Shown: positions 9,797 to 20,200 of the stretch, one piece after another
How positions within the stretch are numbered: position 1 is the first letter of the stretch
How the letters are laid out: every line of letters starts with the position of its first letter
Source: Liriodendron chinense
Taxonomy: Eukaryota > Streptophyta > Magnoliopsida > Magnoliales > Magnoliaceae
DNA length: 64,000 bases
Reading direction: 5' to 3'
Assembly: GCA_003013855.2 (NCBI GenBank)
Contig: PVNU02002743.1
Span: forward strand, 62,001-126,000
Notes under the pieces: generated by a model
What the model was told of the DNA's origin: nothing
The model's database searches: none
What the model saw: only the letters and a program-made list of their open reading frames with translations
Position numbers and translations under genes: made by a program

Positions 9797-10172
9797 GGCA
9801 CAGTATTACACGACTCGATCAAAGAACCTGACAATCTCTCAACCCAGACATACCAAAAGAACATGGGACATAGGCATCCAACTTGTCTAAAACGATGGCT
9901 CAGTCCATAATAAAAGAAAATAAAAAAGGTCTCTACGACCATGAACTTAAATACTATAATCTATGATTGATTAATCTTTTGCCTTTTAATTAAGGGTGAT
10001 CAATCATTGATGCAATTAAGGGCTCAAACCAGTTCACAACCTGAAATGTAAAAGATCTCAGAATCTTTGGAATAAATTCGCTTCGCGATATCTCTTCTTA
10101 TGTATACTTTTCTGAATGCTTGTGATTATCTATGAATATTTCCTATACTCAGAACTCCACAACAACAATACA

Positions 10173-12978
10173 CAAGAAATGTCCTTGTGGCATTTTCAGT
10201 TTTAACAGGAGTCAAAATCCAAATCTAGTGACTCCACTAGTAATGGAAGACAAAAATCAAAATTCTCATGGCTTCCACCATTACCTTTCTTCCCCCCAGT
10301 CTAAGAGAGGATCCTGACCATTATCCCTTCTAGGAGAAGCAGGAGTTCCCAACCCCTAATGAATGTTGTATTTTATGAGAGAGTTTAGGAAATTAGTTAC
10401 TCTTAGGAAGAACGAACTAGAAATAGTTAGTGAGAGTAGCTAGAAACTAAACACTATAGTAAATATGAGGATTTTAACCTCATTTGTGAGCTTAGGGGCA
10501 TATTGGAGGACTCAAGCCTCATTAGCCCACCTTAGTAGTTTAGTATATTCTTGATTGGTAACTTTTATTGCTAAACTGTCATCTTGCTTAAATTAGCATA
10601 ATCTTATTGAATTTTGTGCTTACTTGTATGTTAATATTTGCCTTGGTCATTATGCCTTCATGCTTATCTTAGAATGACCAATTATGCATCATCACTTATG
10701 CTTAGATAGTTACTTTTTCATGTTGATCATGTTCTATGCTTTTATGTTCATGCATCCCTATACTCTTCTTAGTTAACATTTGCTTATAGTTAAAATTGCG
10801 ACACTCTAATCTCCTCTTCACTTAATCTTAATTGATGTATTATTTAAAGGGGAGAGATTAGTCTATCAATTGCTAACAAAAAGGTGGAGAAAGATCAAGT
10901 CCTACCAAAATAAGTTGGTTATGTTTTATGTTAAAGGGATTGATAAGTTATGGGGGAGAAACTGAAGAGGAGCTGCTTAGTTACTCATGTCAAGAGTCCT
11001 GTATTTATTTCAATATCATTATAATCTCTTGTACATATATTTTATTTTGGTAGGTTAAGTTTTTATTACGTAATTGACAAAGGGGGAGATTGTTAGTGCA
11101 CTTTTCTGTGGTATACTAGTGCACCTTATTTGTCAATTACATAGGTCAATGAGTCTAGTGTCGGTTGAGGTCAAAAGAATATGAACACCGAAGACTCAAG
11201 TGGACCTACTACATCAAGGAGGAAAAAATAGGTAAAAGAGATGCCTTCTGAAGCCTTCAACCTTGAACCAAAACCAAAACCAAAACCTCTTAATGACTTA
11301 ACTCAATAGGTACATCCTTAGTCATCTTAGATTGGCCTTATGTATTCCAAAAGATCACCTGAAGATAGGCCTTAGAGGTTGCATGAGCTGTTGCAAAACA
11401 CATCTCAAATGCAGGATAAATCATGCCTATTGACCGATCTTGGCACATGGTTGACCAGTTGGCAAAGGCCAAAATAGGATAACAACAAAAATTGGTCCCA
11501 GGCCAATATTAGACCGGTTAACTTGTCTGTCCGACCGATCGTACGACCGGTCGGCAAAGGCCAAAAAGGGAAAACAACATTTACTGAATCCCAGGCCTTA
11601 ATTCGATCGGTCGTGGACCCCTACAGCCGGTTGTCTGATCGATTGGCAACTAGCCATTGGCTGCCATTTTCTAGCCATTGGAACTTTTTCTCTATATATT
11701 TACAACCCAATTTTTTAGGGTTTAGATAGAGAATTTAGTGCATTAGAAGCCACCCTTATTCTCTAAATCACTTGGCTCTAATCCTATGCAATTTAAGTCA
11801 TCTTCCTTGTGTTGAATCACAAGTTGGAGCATTCAAAGCTCACATGAAGATGATCTTATTCTCTCTTGATCTTTAGATGTCTTAGGGACCTTGACCATAG
11901 GTATATCCTTAGCATAAACCTCCTTAAAGATCCTTTTAGGTGAAATTCCTCTAGGAAACTAACTTATACTAGTTGTAGAGAATTCACGGGCATCTCAAGA
12001 GCATCACATGTGAGGTGATTGATCGGTGGAGCTAAGGCATTGACAATGTAACGACAACACGATCGGGAGAGCAAATGGAAGTTGATTGAAGCATGGGAGA
12101 GCAGAGATCAAGTAACCCAACAAGGCGTTGAACAAGGGGCTCATCCGAGAAGTAAGTGTTATATTGAGAGTCCGATACACTCCTTCCACGATGAGGATTG
12201 AGTGTGAGAGTTTGGTATTAAAACTTGATCAAGTCTCCTAGGTTCTAGGATTAGAAGTGAAGGGTTGGGAGGATCCTTATCAAACTCTTGGGTAAGATTG
12301 AACCTGAAAACATCATGGTTGAGAGATAAACTAATAAATCTTTGTTATACGTTGGGAGGAACCTTTTCAAACTCTCCAGTAGGGTGGAACCGATTTAAAA
12401 CACCTAGGTTGGGAGGAAGCTAATTTAAACTCTCTAGTGAATGCCAGTGTACACAAGGGGTGAGTACTTAAACCAGGAGTGGAGTAGACAAATAGTTGAA
12501 CCACTATACATGTTTGTGTTTGTGATTGTCTATTAATCTATTTCCTTTCATGTATTGTCTTTCAATTATGATTATATGAATAGTTGGATGGTTTGCGTGT
12601 TATGTACTTTTAGGTAGATTCACACACAAGATGTTTGTTCACTCAGCTAGTAGACATATGCTTAGCACGATGAATTTCATATTGTCTACTTAGCTCTCTA
12701 AACTAGTTTCTTAGTAGCTATATCCTTTATAGTCTAAGAGTATTGCACATTGATTAAGAGCTCCACATGTTGCATGTTTATAATTTATGTGCTTAGGCTA
12801 GTTTGCTTATTTGCTTATCCATTGCTAGCCTTTGTAATTGGACCCACTTATGATTGGTAGCTAAGTTTTTTGTTTAATTAGTTTATAATTGCTAAATTAG
12901 TTTAATTAGACAAGAAGTTTTTAAAATAGATTTTTAAATGGTCTTAATTACCCCCCCTCTAGGACCTAGCAATAGTTC
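10173..12978 (+). mobile_element. Copia (SIRE-like) element copy 1: gag tail, PPT and 3' LTR
   Basis: From about 10206 the sequence matches 15990-16620 of copia copy 2, beginning just after the gag zinc knuckle (an ESKSKSSDST-type reading). It runs through a non-coding 3' region to AAAGGGGGAGAT at 11079-11090, a typical copia PPT, and an LTR from 11091. The left side is cut by the end of the Tat-like LTR. No protease, integrase or reverse transcriptase is present between gag and PPT. Confidence 0.75.
11091..12978 (+). repeat. Copia LTR, copy 1 (3' LTR)
   Basis: It starts TGTTAGTGCACTTTTCTG right after the PPT and is homologous along its length to 12979-14938. It carries decayed GACCGGTC-type palindromes at 11450-11650 (for example GACCGATCGTACGACCGGTC near 11524), followed by the TATA-like TATATATT at 11693. 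It ends CTAGCAATAGTTC about 60 bp short of the end of copy 2, directly abutting the start of that copy. Confidence 0.8.
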
Positions 12979-14938
12979 TGTTAGTGCACTTTTTTGTAGC
13001 ATACTAGTGCACCTTATTTTTTGATTACTTAGGTCAGTGAGTCTAGTGTCGTTTGAGCTTAATGAAGACAAACACGAAAGACTCAAGGCAGACCCGCTGC
13101 ATCAAGGAAGAAGAAACAGGTAAATGAGATGCCTTGGTGAAGCCTTTAACCTTGAACTAAACCAAAACCCATACCTCTAGATGACCTTGAATCTTTAGGC
13201 ATACTTGTAGTCACCTTAAATTGGCCTCAGGTGTCCCAAAAGACCACCAAAAGAATGGTCAAAGAGGTTCCTTCTGCTGCTGCAAACAACACTCAAGACA
13301 GCATGCAAAGAAGGGCTGTCGACCGGCTGTCAGACCACAATATGGGACAACAAGTTTTTTATTGTGCCCTGGCCTATCTGACTGGTCACGACCGATTGTG
13401 ACCGACTCCAACAAGACAACAAACCCACTAGACTATCTGGCCCTTGTCTGATTGGTCACTAGCCGTTTTATGACCGTTATTCATCCGTTGGACTTTTTCT
13501 ATAAAACGGTTTGAGTCATTATTTTTTTAAAAGTAGAGGGATTTTAAGGAGATTGAAGCCACCATCATTGGAGACCATTAGAGGATCAAATCTTAACCCT
13601 AACAAGGCATCTTCCTTATGATTCAGCACAAAAATGAAGCATTATAAGTTCGTGAAGAAGATGTTCCTGCCCCTCTCTTGATCTCTAGAGTTTGGATTGA
13701 ACTTGATAGTTATATATCTATCCAAAACTCTATGATGAGATCCTTGTAGGTGAGATACTCTAGGCAACCCATTTCCATTAGTTGTAGAAATCTCAAACTT
13801 ACCTTCCTATTACCTTGGGCATCTCGAGAGCATCACATGGAAGGTTATTGATCAAGTGGAGTTGAGGCATCGGCAACGCAGCAGCAACACGATCGGCGAA
13901 GCAAAGGGGAGCTGATTGAAGCACGAGAGAGCGGAGATCAAGCAACCCAAAGTGGCGCTAAAAATGAAGGCTCATCTGACAAGTATGGCTATCATTTATA
14001 GAGAGTCCAACCACACTTTTCCCAGTGAGAATTGAGTGTAGAGTTTGTTTGTCAAACTCGAATTTAGGGTCGTTTACCGATCCTTAGCTTATTAGTTGAG
14101 CCTAAAATCTAGGGTCATTTGTCGATCGTTGGCTTGTTAGTTGAGCCTAAAAGTCTAGGAACGTTTATTGTTCATTAGCACGGTTGTCGGGCCTAAACTA
14201 GTCTCTAAGGGGGAGTCACTAACACGGGTGCAAATGTGTGAGGTTGGGAGGTAACCTATATACAAAACTCCGTTCGGGTTGAGAGTTAGCCCTTGTCCAA
14301 AACTCCATTCATGTTGAGAGGTGAACCGGTAAAACTCCTTGTAAAGGTTGAGAGGTGAACCTGATTTAAAACCTCCGTATAGTGAATGCCGGTGTGCTCA
14401 AAGGAGTTGAGTACTTGAACTAGGAGTGGAGTAGACCCAAAGTCGAACCACTAGACATCGTTGTGTTTGTGATTGTATTTGAGCACATTTGTTATCATGC
14501 ATTGTATTTAATTGTTTAATTATGAATGCTTAATTAGAATGTATACTAGGCACTTGCTAGGCACATCTACACACACAAGATGTACTTTCACTTATAGATT
14601 AGACTTGAGCTTATATGATCCACTCTTATATAGTTTACTTAGGTTGCATAGATTAGGAGCTTAATTAGTATAATCATTTGATAATCTATGCTTGCTTAGA
14701 TTAGGTAGCTTATTGCTTAAACCATATGCTAGTCTTGTGATTGGACCCACTTAGTCTTGAAAGTCGATGTGTTCTTGCTTACTTAGTTTAATTTGATAAA
14801 ACTGTTAAGTAGGCGAAAATAATTTTAAAAGGTCTTAATCACCCCCCCCTCTAGGACTTAGCCATAATTCTAGTTGCTCCTTAAGCTTCCGTACGCATAC
14901 GCCTTTACAAGTCTGTTAATCCAAAATGCATAATTTCA
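12979..14938 (+). repeat. Copia LTR, copy 2 (5' LTR, 1960 bp)
   Basis: It starts TGTTAGTGCAC and ends TAATTTCA, two bases before the primer binding site. Decayed palindromes occur at 13315-13460 (TGACTGGTCACGACCGATTG type). A TATA box, TATAAAAC, lies at 13500-13507 about 40 bp after them. Confidence 0.85.
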
Positions 14939-14940
14939 TT

Positions 14941-14952
14941 TGGTATCAGAGC
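14941..14952 (+). promoter_or_regulatory. Primer binding site, initiator tRNA-Met
   Basis: TGGTATCAGAGC, complementary to the 3' end of plant tRNA-iMet, lies 2 bp after the LTR. This is the usual copia arrangement. Confidence 0.9.
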
Positions 14953-15012
14953 CGGTTGCTCTTCAAGGACTTAACCGTCTAGAGTAAGATCCGATACCGG
15001 AGCATTAGCATG

Positions 15013-16070
15013 ATGTCTAACTGAGATGGGAGTACCACTAACCATCCACCATTCTTTGATGAGTCCAACTACGCCTATTGAAAGGCTAGGATGAGAATTT
15101 TCTTACAATCCTTGGATCGATCTGTGTGGGTAAGCACACAACGTAGATATTCCATGCCCACCGAACAAGTGGAGGTCATGGTAAAACCATTGTCATTTCC
15201 AAAGATGATGAAAAATGGAATGACAATGAGAGAGCTCAATATATGACAAATGCCAAAGCTCTCAATGCAATTTGCTGTGCGGTTTCCCTAGAAGAATTTC
15301 AGCGCATTCTCACATGTGCAACTGCAAAAGAAGCGTGAGACATACTTGAGGTTACCCACGAGGGAACTAACATAGTAAGACGCTTGAAGCTTCAGCTCTT
15401 AATAACTAATTCAAAAATATAAAAATGGAAGAGTTTAAAACTTTCATGGAGTTTTATACATAATTATTTGATATTTGCAACTCTATGTTTGCCTTGGGGG
15501 AAGGGGTTCTGGAATGAAGGATATGTAGAAAAATACTTAGGTCCCTCTCGAATAGATTTAGCACCAAGATAGTTGCCTTAGAAGAGAGTAGAGACTTAGA
15601 CCACATGAAAATATAGGAACATATAGGTTCTTTACAAACTCATGACCTACACTTTAAGGCCCCCTCTTGAAAAAAGAGCATTACTTTAAAATCTTCCCAC
15701 AAACACTCCAATAGGAAAAAGCAAGAGTGAATCCAAGGAAGAAGTTAGTGATAATGAAGAAGAAAAGTTAAATAAAAAATTTAAAAGATTCCTTAAATTT
15801 GATAGAGGGAGTAGTCGTGACAAGAAGGACAAGAAGGGTGATAAATACAAAGGAAAATCATCCAAATCCAAATCTGTTTGATGTTACGGTTGCGGTCATT
15901 GTGGCCATATTGCCTCAAATTGTCCGGAAGTGCCTAAACCGAAAGGTGAAAAGGCTATGACAGCCATATGGGACGACACAGAGGAGTCCAAATTTGAATC
16001 TAGCGACTCTACTTGTGATGGGAGCAAAAAACCAGTGAGAATTCTCATGGCTTTCACCACTATCCCGTAA
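15013..16070 (+). pseudogene. Copia gag polyprotein, broken
   Basis: The first ATG after the PBS is at 15013. The reading shows the copia gag N-terminus (HPPFFDESNYAY-stop-KARMRIFLQSLDRSVW). Two tryptophan positions are TGA (codons 4 and 21). A later segment reads ESRDLDHM with further stops. A CCHC zinc knuckle, CYGCGHCGHIASNC (CX2CX4HX4C), lies at 15882-15923, itself preceded by a TGA. After the knuckle the frame continues ~45 codons (VPKPKGEKAMTAIWDD) and ends at TAA 16068. Gag coats the RNA in virus-like particles; this copy cannot make it. Most breaks look like G-to-A or C-to-T changes. Confidence 0.8.
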
Positions 16071-16632
16071 TCGAAGAGAGGATCCTAACCGCTTTCCCTT
16101 CTAGGAGAAGGAGTTCCCAACCCCTCATCTCATGCTATATTTTATGAGGTTGTTAAAGAAATTAGTTATCCTTAGAAAGATCAAACTAGAAATAGTTAGT
16201 AAGGGTAGCTAGAAACGGATACTATAGGTAAATCTGAGGATTTCAGCCTCATTTTTGTGATTATGGGCAAATCAGAGGATTCAAGTCTCATTAGCCCACC
16301 CTTGGTAGTTTAGCCTTACTTAGTATATTCTTTGTTAGACTATCATCCTGCTTAGATTAGTATAATGTTGCTCAATTTTATGCTTAAGATATGCTAATTT
16401 ATGCCTTGGTCATAATATACATACTTGGGGAAGTTGGTTGATTGGGCTATAAGCCCTTAGCTTTTATTGCTTTAATGTATAACTTAAGAATGACCAATTA
16501 TACATGATTAACTAGGCTTAGATAGTTACATTTTCTTGTTAATCATGTTCCATTGCATGCTCCATGTTTTAAAGCTCATGCACCCTATACTCTTCTTGTT
16601 AGCATGTGCTTATTGTTATAACTGCGACATAC
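16071..16632. other. Copia 3' non-coding region
   Basis: Non-coding and alignable with 10310-10800 (shared GAGAGGATCCT, GGAGTTCCCAACCCCT, CAAACTAGAAATAGTTAGT and CTCATTAGCCCACC). No pol domain is visible. It ends where TGTTGAGCTC starts at 16633. Confidence 0.7.
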
Positions 16633-17290
16633 TTGTTGAGCTCTGAATTGTATATATTCTAACCCCAATTCATCACTCATTATAAATGGTTTATATGATT
16701 AAAGACCTATCTAATGCATACTTTTGTGATTGTACGAATGAGAGAGAGATTTCACAATTTTGATGATCAAAGACCTCTTTTAATATCATCGAAGATCAAA
16801 GGAAGATGAGCTAAGAGATGAAGAGAAGAAGCAAGGAGAGAAGAGAAGAAAGAAGAAAGAAAACAAAGAAATCGGAGAGGTTTGATTGGTCATGACTGGT
16901 TGGCTAGACATATTTGAGGAGAAAAAGCTTGTTGGACCAAAACAGATGGGTAAGACCTGTCTTGATTGGTTGGCCAAACGGGTAAGACCGATCACGACCG
17001 GTCGGCCATGCGCAATAACTTGAATTTCAAGTTTCTATTTTGCAACCGACTTTCCTAGTGCGAAAACTCTACGCGGTTTCTCAAAGATTCTTATTCGGTG
17101 GCGAATTTCTACTAGAAAAGGCCACCTCCACTCTCTTCCTAAGACATCTAGCAACGTGGGGAGCAAAGAGATCAAGACCTAGGAGGCTTCCTAGCCTCTT
17201 ACAACTAGTTCTTCTTCTTTTTTTTAGTTTTAGTTCTAGTTTATTGTGCTTTCTGTTAGAACTAGAAAATGCTCGAACGCAGTTTTCTAG
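16633..17290 (+). mobile_element. Athila-like LTR fragment (family C)
   Basis: It begins TGTTGAGCTCTGAATTGTATAT, the same start as the B-family LTR (seen inverted at 20188, 24322, 44253 and 57618). It continues through a purine-rich block, palindromes of the GACCGGTC type (16884, 16987) and a GCCACCT segment resembling the region after the TATA box in family A. It stops at 17290 where the Tat-like LTR begins, so the rest of this element is outside the window or lost. It is more diverged than A or B. Confidence 0.65.
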
Positions 17291-18117
17291 TGTTTTGTTG
17301 TTCTGGGGTTCCGAATAATAGAAATATTCATAAACAATCACAAGCATTCACAAAAGTACGCAAGAGAAGGGATATCGCAAGGCGAATTTTATTCCAGAGA
17401 TCCTAAGATCTTGTACATTCCAGGCTGTGATCTGGCACGAGCCCTTAATTACATCGAATGATCGATAACCCTTGATTAAAAGGCCGAAGACTAGTCAGCG
17501 GGGACTATGGTCTCAGAGTTCATGGTCGTAGGGACCTGTATTTTGTGTTTTGTCATGAACTGATCCATCTTTGTACAAGTCAGATGTCTATGTCCCATGT
17601 TTTGATCGGAGATCCGGGCTGAGACTGTCAGGGTTTTTAACCGAGGGGTGCAACTCTGTGCCTGCGCCCGTCATTTGTGACGGGTGATCGCGGGAAGACC
17701 GATCTGCAGTTGTATTTACTTGAGCAGCTCAACCAGCGGATGCCGTTTGGATGGGTAGGGCATCGACTGTTCTCGAAGTGCCGGTTTCCAACAAATTCGG
17801 TGCAATAGTTTAGAACTCTCTTTATATGGTTTATCGTGTTAACCATAGTCCTATTGGTTTAGTCTGGACCTGAATCCGGGTCATATTATGATAGTACATG
17901 TAATGATGATACATCAGTATGATTCTGGGCACTGGCGGCCTTTTTTCGAGAAGTTACTTCGTTCATCTCGTTGGATTGGATCAGACTCCGAAGGCTTGCA
18001 TTCTGCTCATTGGGTGGCCCGAATGAGTTATTTGACTGCTCCGTTGCGTCCGGAACGCTTGAAATACCCAAAATAGGCCCAAACGGGGTCTGAAAACATC
18101 ATAAAATGAAGATTTAA

Positions 18118-18290
18118 AAGTGCTGAAATGAACGTTCAAAGTGCTGATTTTTATGATCCGCTGGCCTGATTTTACTGATGCGTTGGGGCAGCGTAAAAAA
18201 ATGATTGTTAAAGTGTTTGATTTTTATGATCCGCTGGGGTATTTTTGTGATGCGCTGGGGCCAGTGCATCTAAAAATGACTTGTTTTGGA
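18118..18290. repeat. 73-bp repeat with GATGCGCTGGGG words
   Basis: TGATTTTTATGATCCGCTGG occurs at 18145 and again at 18218, each followed ~25 bp later by GATGCG(T/C)TGGGGC and a facing CAG(C/T)G word. The same motif family recurs beyond the B-I insertion at 57700-57930, as expected for one original LTR. Confidence 0.75.
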
Positions 18291-18488
18291 ATATTGATTT
18301 TCGTGATGCGCTACTATATTTAGGTGACTTAAAGTTATTTCATCTCCGGACCTGTTGTGGTCGGAGATGGGATTTTCGGTGAGGAATTCAGGGATCAGAA
18401 GAGGGTTCCGGTGATCGAAAATAGGTTTTCCGGCGAAGGGACGCGGTTCTCTCTTTTTGGATCCGTTCAAATGAAGCGGAGGGGGGGG

Positions 18489-18496
18489 TATTTATA
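18489..18496 (-). promoter_or_regulatory. TATA box of Tat-like LTR copy 2
   Basis: TATAAATA on the - strand. The B-I insertion joint at 18533/18534 lies 37 bp upstream of it, so the core promoter has been cut away from its original upstream region, which is now at 57624 and beyond. Confidence 0.6.
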
Positions 18497-18533
18497 CCCA
18501 AAAGTGCCGAAGTTTGGCCAATAGGAGGCCGCC

Positions 18534-20188
18534 TGTTCGCTTCCCCAAGTGTAGGGTTGCGATGTAGTAATAATCTCGGTAAGACCGAGGTCGATCCAGA
18601 GGGACTTATGTAGGATTTCACAAACTCATCCAAAAGTGTCTATTGAAAGCGTATAATCAGATTTTGAATGGAATTGATATGAATAGCAGTTTTAAACTAA
18701 TTTGAATGTAGACAATTATAAAAAGGCACTAGGGGTTCAAGGATCCACTTGTAGCAATCCTTGATGTTCAATCCGCTGTGGTTTCTCATTCTCTCAACTA
18801 GAATCGATATTAAGATCTATCTAGTCGGATGATAGAGCTGTTAAACCAAAAAATCTGTAATATGTAAGTGCAATGCATATAATTCACTCCATGTAGGCTG
18901 AGCTGAGCATGCTCAATTGCATAGGTCACTCCCCTTTCCAAAAGGTCTAGTTCACAATCATAACCATCCTCAAGTCCTGTCACAAGACAAGGCTAGATCA
19001 TGATTTGAACTTGATTCAAATCATATGCACAGTCCATACATATTCCAGAAAATCAGAAAATTAGAACTTTGGTAGGAAGTCCCTTCATGAAGATCTTAGT
19101 ACTAGAGCGCACTCCGATTCCTCGAAACATAAAGGTCTAGACTGTCACAAACCAATTAAGCAATTAAGTAATTCTCCCAAACATCCATGAGTCATCATAA
19201 GACTAAGAAAAACTACTCAAAAACTTGTATAAACTTCAAACCTTAGTTCATAATCATGAATTCCACACTTAAAACCACTTAACTACGAATTAAAACATCT
19301 TGGATCCACTACAAGCTTCACCTCTTAGCCCTAGCTAAGAGGTTTAGCTGCTCATGATCCAAGGAAACATGAAACAACTGAAAAATTCATAAAAACAGCA
19401 AAAACAAACTCCAAGGAGTTGTGGAACTCCAAAATTCACTTCCGCCGCCTCTAAGCTTGCTCCAACCCCTCTTTTATATCCTGGGAACGATCCCTAGGTG
19501 TCCTTTTATAGTCTGGAGGCTCCACAACTTCGGAAGAGTCGAGAAACTGCGTAAAACTTACGCAGCGCAGAGAAAATCGGACTATATCTGGAAGTTTCTA
19601 AATTCTTACGCACAGCCGACCGGTCATGACCGGTCGGGCTCAATGGACAGCCACTCCAGCAAGCATGGCCGACCGGTCATGACCGGTCGGGCTTGTCCAG
19701 CCTTGGTCCAGCAACCATGTCCGACCGGTCATGACCGGTCGGACGTCTTCAGCACGTTCCAGCGACCATGGCCGACCGGTCATGACCGGTCGGCCTTGTT
19801 CAATACCATTCCAGTGTTCATGTCCGACCGGTCATGACCGGTCGGACGTCTTCAGCAACCTCCCAACGTGCATGGCTGACCGGTCTAGACCGGTCTGGCT
19901 GCCTTGGCCGACCGGTCAGGACCGGTTGGTCTCTTTTTCTGCTTGCTTTCTTCCTTTCTTTCTTCTATTTTCTTCTTTCCTTGCTTCTCTCTTTGCTTCC
20001 TTCTTCCTTCGGCCCTCCTTGGGTCTTTATCTCAGGTTCTAAATCAGCTCTTTTCATCATTTATTAGGCGGTGTTCTCTCTCAAACCTGCAATCACATAA
20101 CATGCATTAGATTTGTCTATAAACCATGCAAACCTCACACAATGAGTGATGAATTGGGGTTAGAATATGCACAATTAAGAGCTCAACA
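18534..20188 (-). repeat. B-I 3' LTR
   Basis: On the + strand it reads TGTTCGCTTCCCC ... GAGCTCAACA. Visible parts include a U5 hairpin (CTCGGT-CTT-ACCGAG), a 10-bp stem-loop at 19320-19343, a TATA box at 19510-19503 (- strand) and seven palindromes between 19611 and 19930 upstream of it. Confidence 0.92.
19611..19930. repeat. Palindrome array GACCGGTC-NN-GACCGGTC, seven units (B-I 3' LTR)
   Basis: Units lie near 19617, 19668, 19720, 19771, 19822, 19875 and 19905, at mostly 51-53 bp spacing, with spacers such as CAGCCTTGGTCCAGCAACCA. The 18-bp core is better conserved than the spacers. The array ends about 110 bp upstream of the TATA box in element sense. Confidence 0.9.
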
Positions 20189-20200
20189 CACCCCCCAACC
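20189..20200 (-). promoter_or_regulatory. B-I polypurine tract
   Basis: GGTTGGGGGGTG on the - strand immediately precedes the LTR start TGTTGAGCTC. An identical 12-mer occurs again at 21109-21120, about 0.9 kb upstream. Confidence 0.8.

Larger units (their letters stand above)
3301..10172 (+). mobile_element. Tat-like Ty3/gypsy element, 3' part only (copy 1)
   Basis: In element sense (+) the order is an antisense PMD pseudogene (3374-5475), a non-coding spacer (5476-6318), a PPT (6319-6332) and a 3' LTR (6333-10172). The same order occurs at the right end of the window, where the integrase C-terminus is also present, so this copy is identified by comparison. Gag and pol are missing to the left, where two CACTA ends now lie. 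Antisense extra ORFs with a PMD-type domain downstream of pol are known for the plant Tat lineage. Confidence 0.75.
6333..10172 (+). repeat. 3' LTR of Tat-like copy 1 (3.84 kb)
   Basis: It starts TGTTGGGGCTC after a PPT and ends ...CAACAACAATACA. The last ~370 bp (9800-10172) match, inverted, 17291-17690 at the second Tat-like copy; shared words include TTCATGGTCGTAG, CTATGTCCCATGTT and GAATGCTTGTGATT. A TATA box at 7197-7204 separates U3 from a transcribed part that has been expanded by tandem arrays: a 200-bp satellite, a CA tract and 52/75-bp repeats. The second copy's LTR is only about 1.86 kb, so most of the extra length is array. The 3' flank begins the copia sequence at 10173. Confidence 0.7.
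12979..16632 (+). mobile_element. Copia (SIRE-like) element copy 2: 5' LTR, PBS, gag
   Basis: Complete 5' LTR, tRNA-iMet primer site, broken gag, then a non-coding region homologous to copy 1. It is interrupted at 16632 by an Athila-like LTR. Between the end of gag (~16070) and the interruption there is no pol. In copy 1 the equivalent region reaches a PPT without pol, so the family appears gag-only. The long LTR, the PBS and the GGGGGAGAT PPT suggest the SIRE/Maximus lineage by inference. Confidence 0.75.
17291..18533 (-). repeat. LTR of Tat-like copy 2, promoter-to-end part
   Basis: On the - strand this runs from just upstream of a TATA box (18496) to the LTR end ...CCAGAACAACAAAACA at 17291. 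The end region matches the LTR end of copy 1 in inverted orientation (9800-10172). The LTR is interrupted at 18533 by element B-I and resumes at 57624; TSD CCGCC flanks the insertion (18529-18533 and 57619-57623). Summed length is about 1860 bp. Small open frames here have no recognisable product. Confidence 0.75.

Noticed and set aside
9568..9942. 124-codon - strand frame with a repeated SRIFMTGNHW motif
   Set aside because: The repeated motif is the 52/75-bp tandem repeat inside an LTR; the frame has no other support.
19421..20110. Frames rich in TGHDRS / RPVMTGR / ADRSRPVG words (also at 29167, 30848, 38946, 43766 and 49981)
   Set aside because: These are translations of the GACCGGTCATGACCGGTC palindromes in LTR U3 regions; the pattern appears in all frames and orientations and is not a protein.
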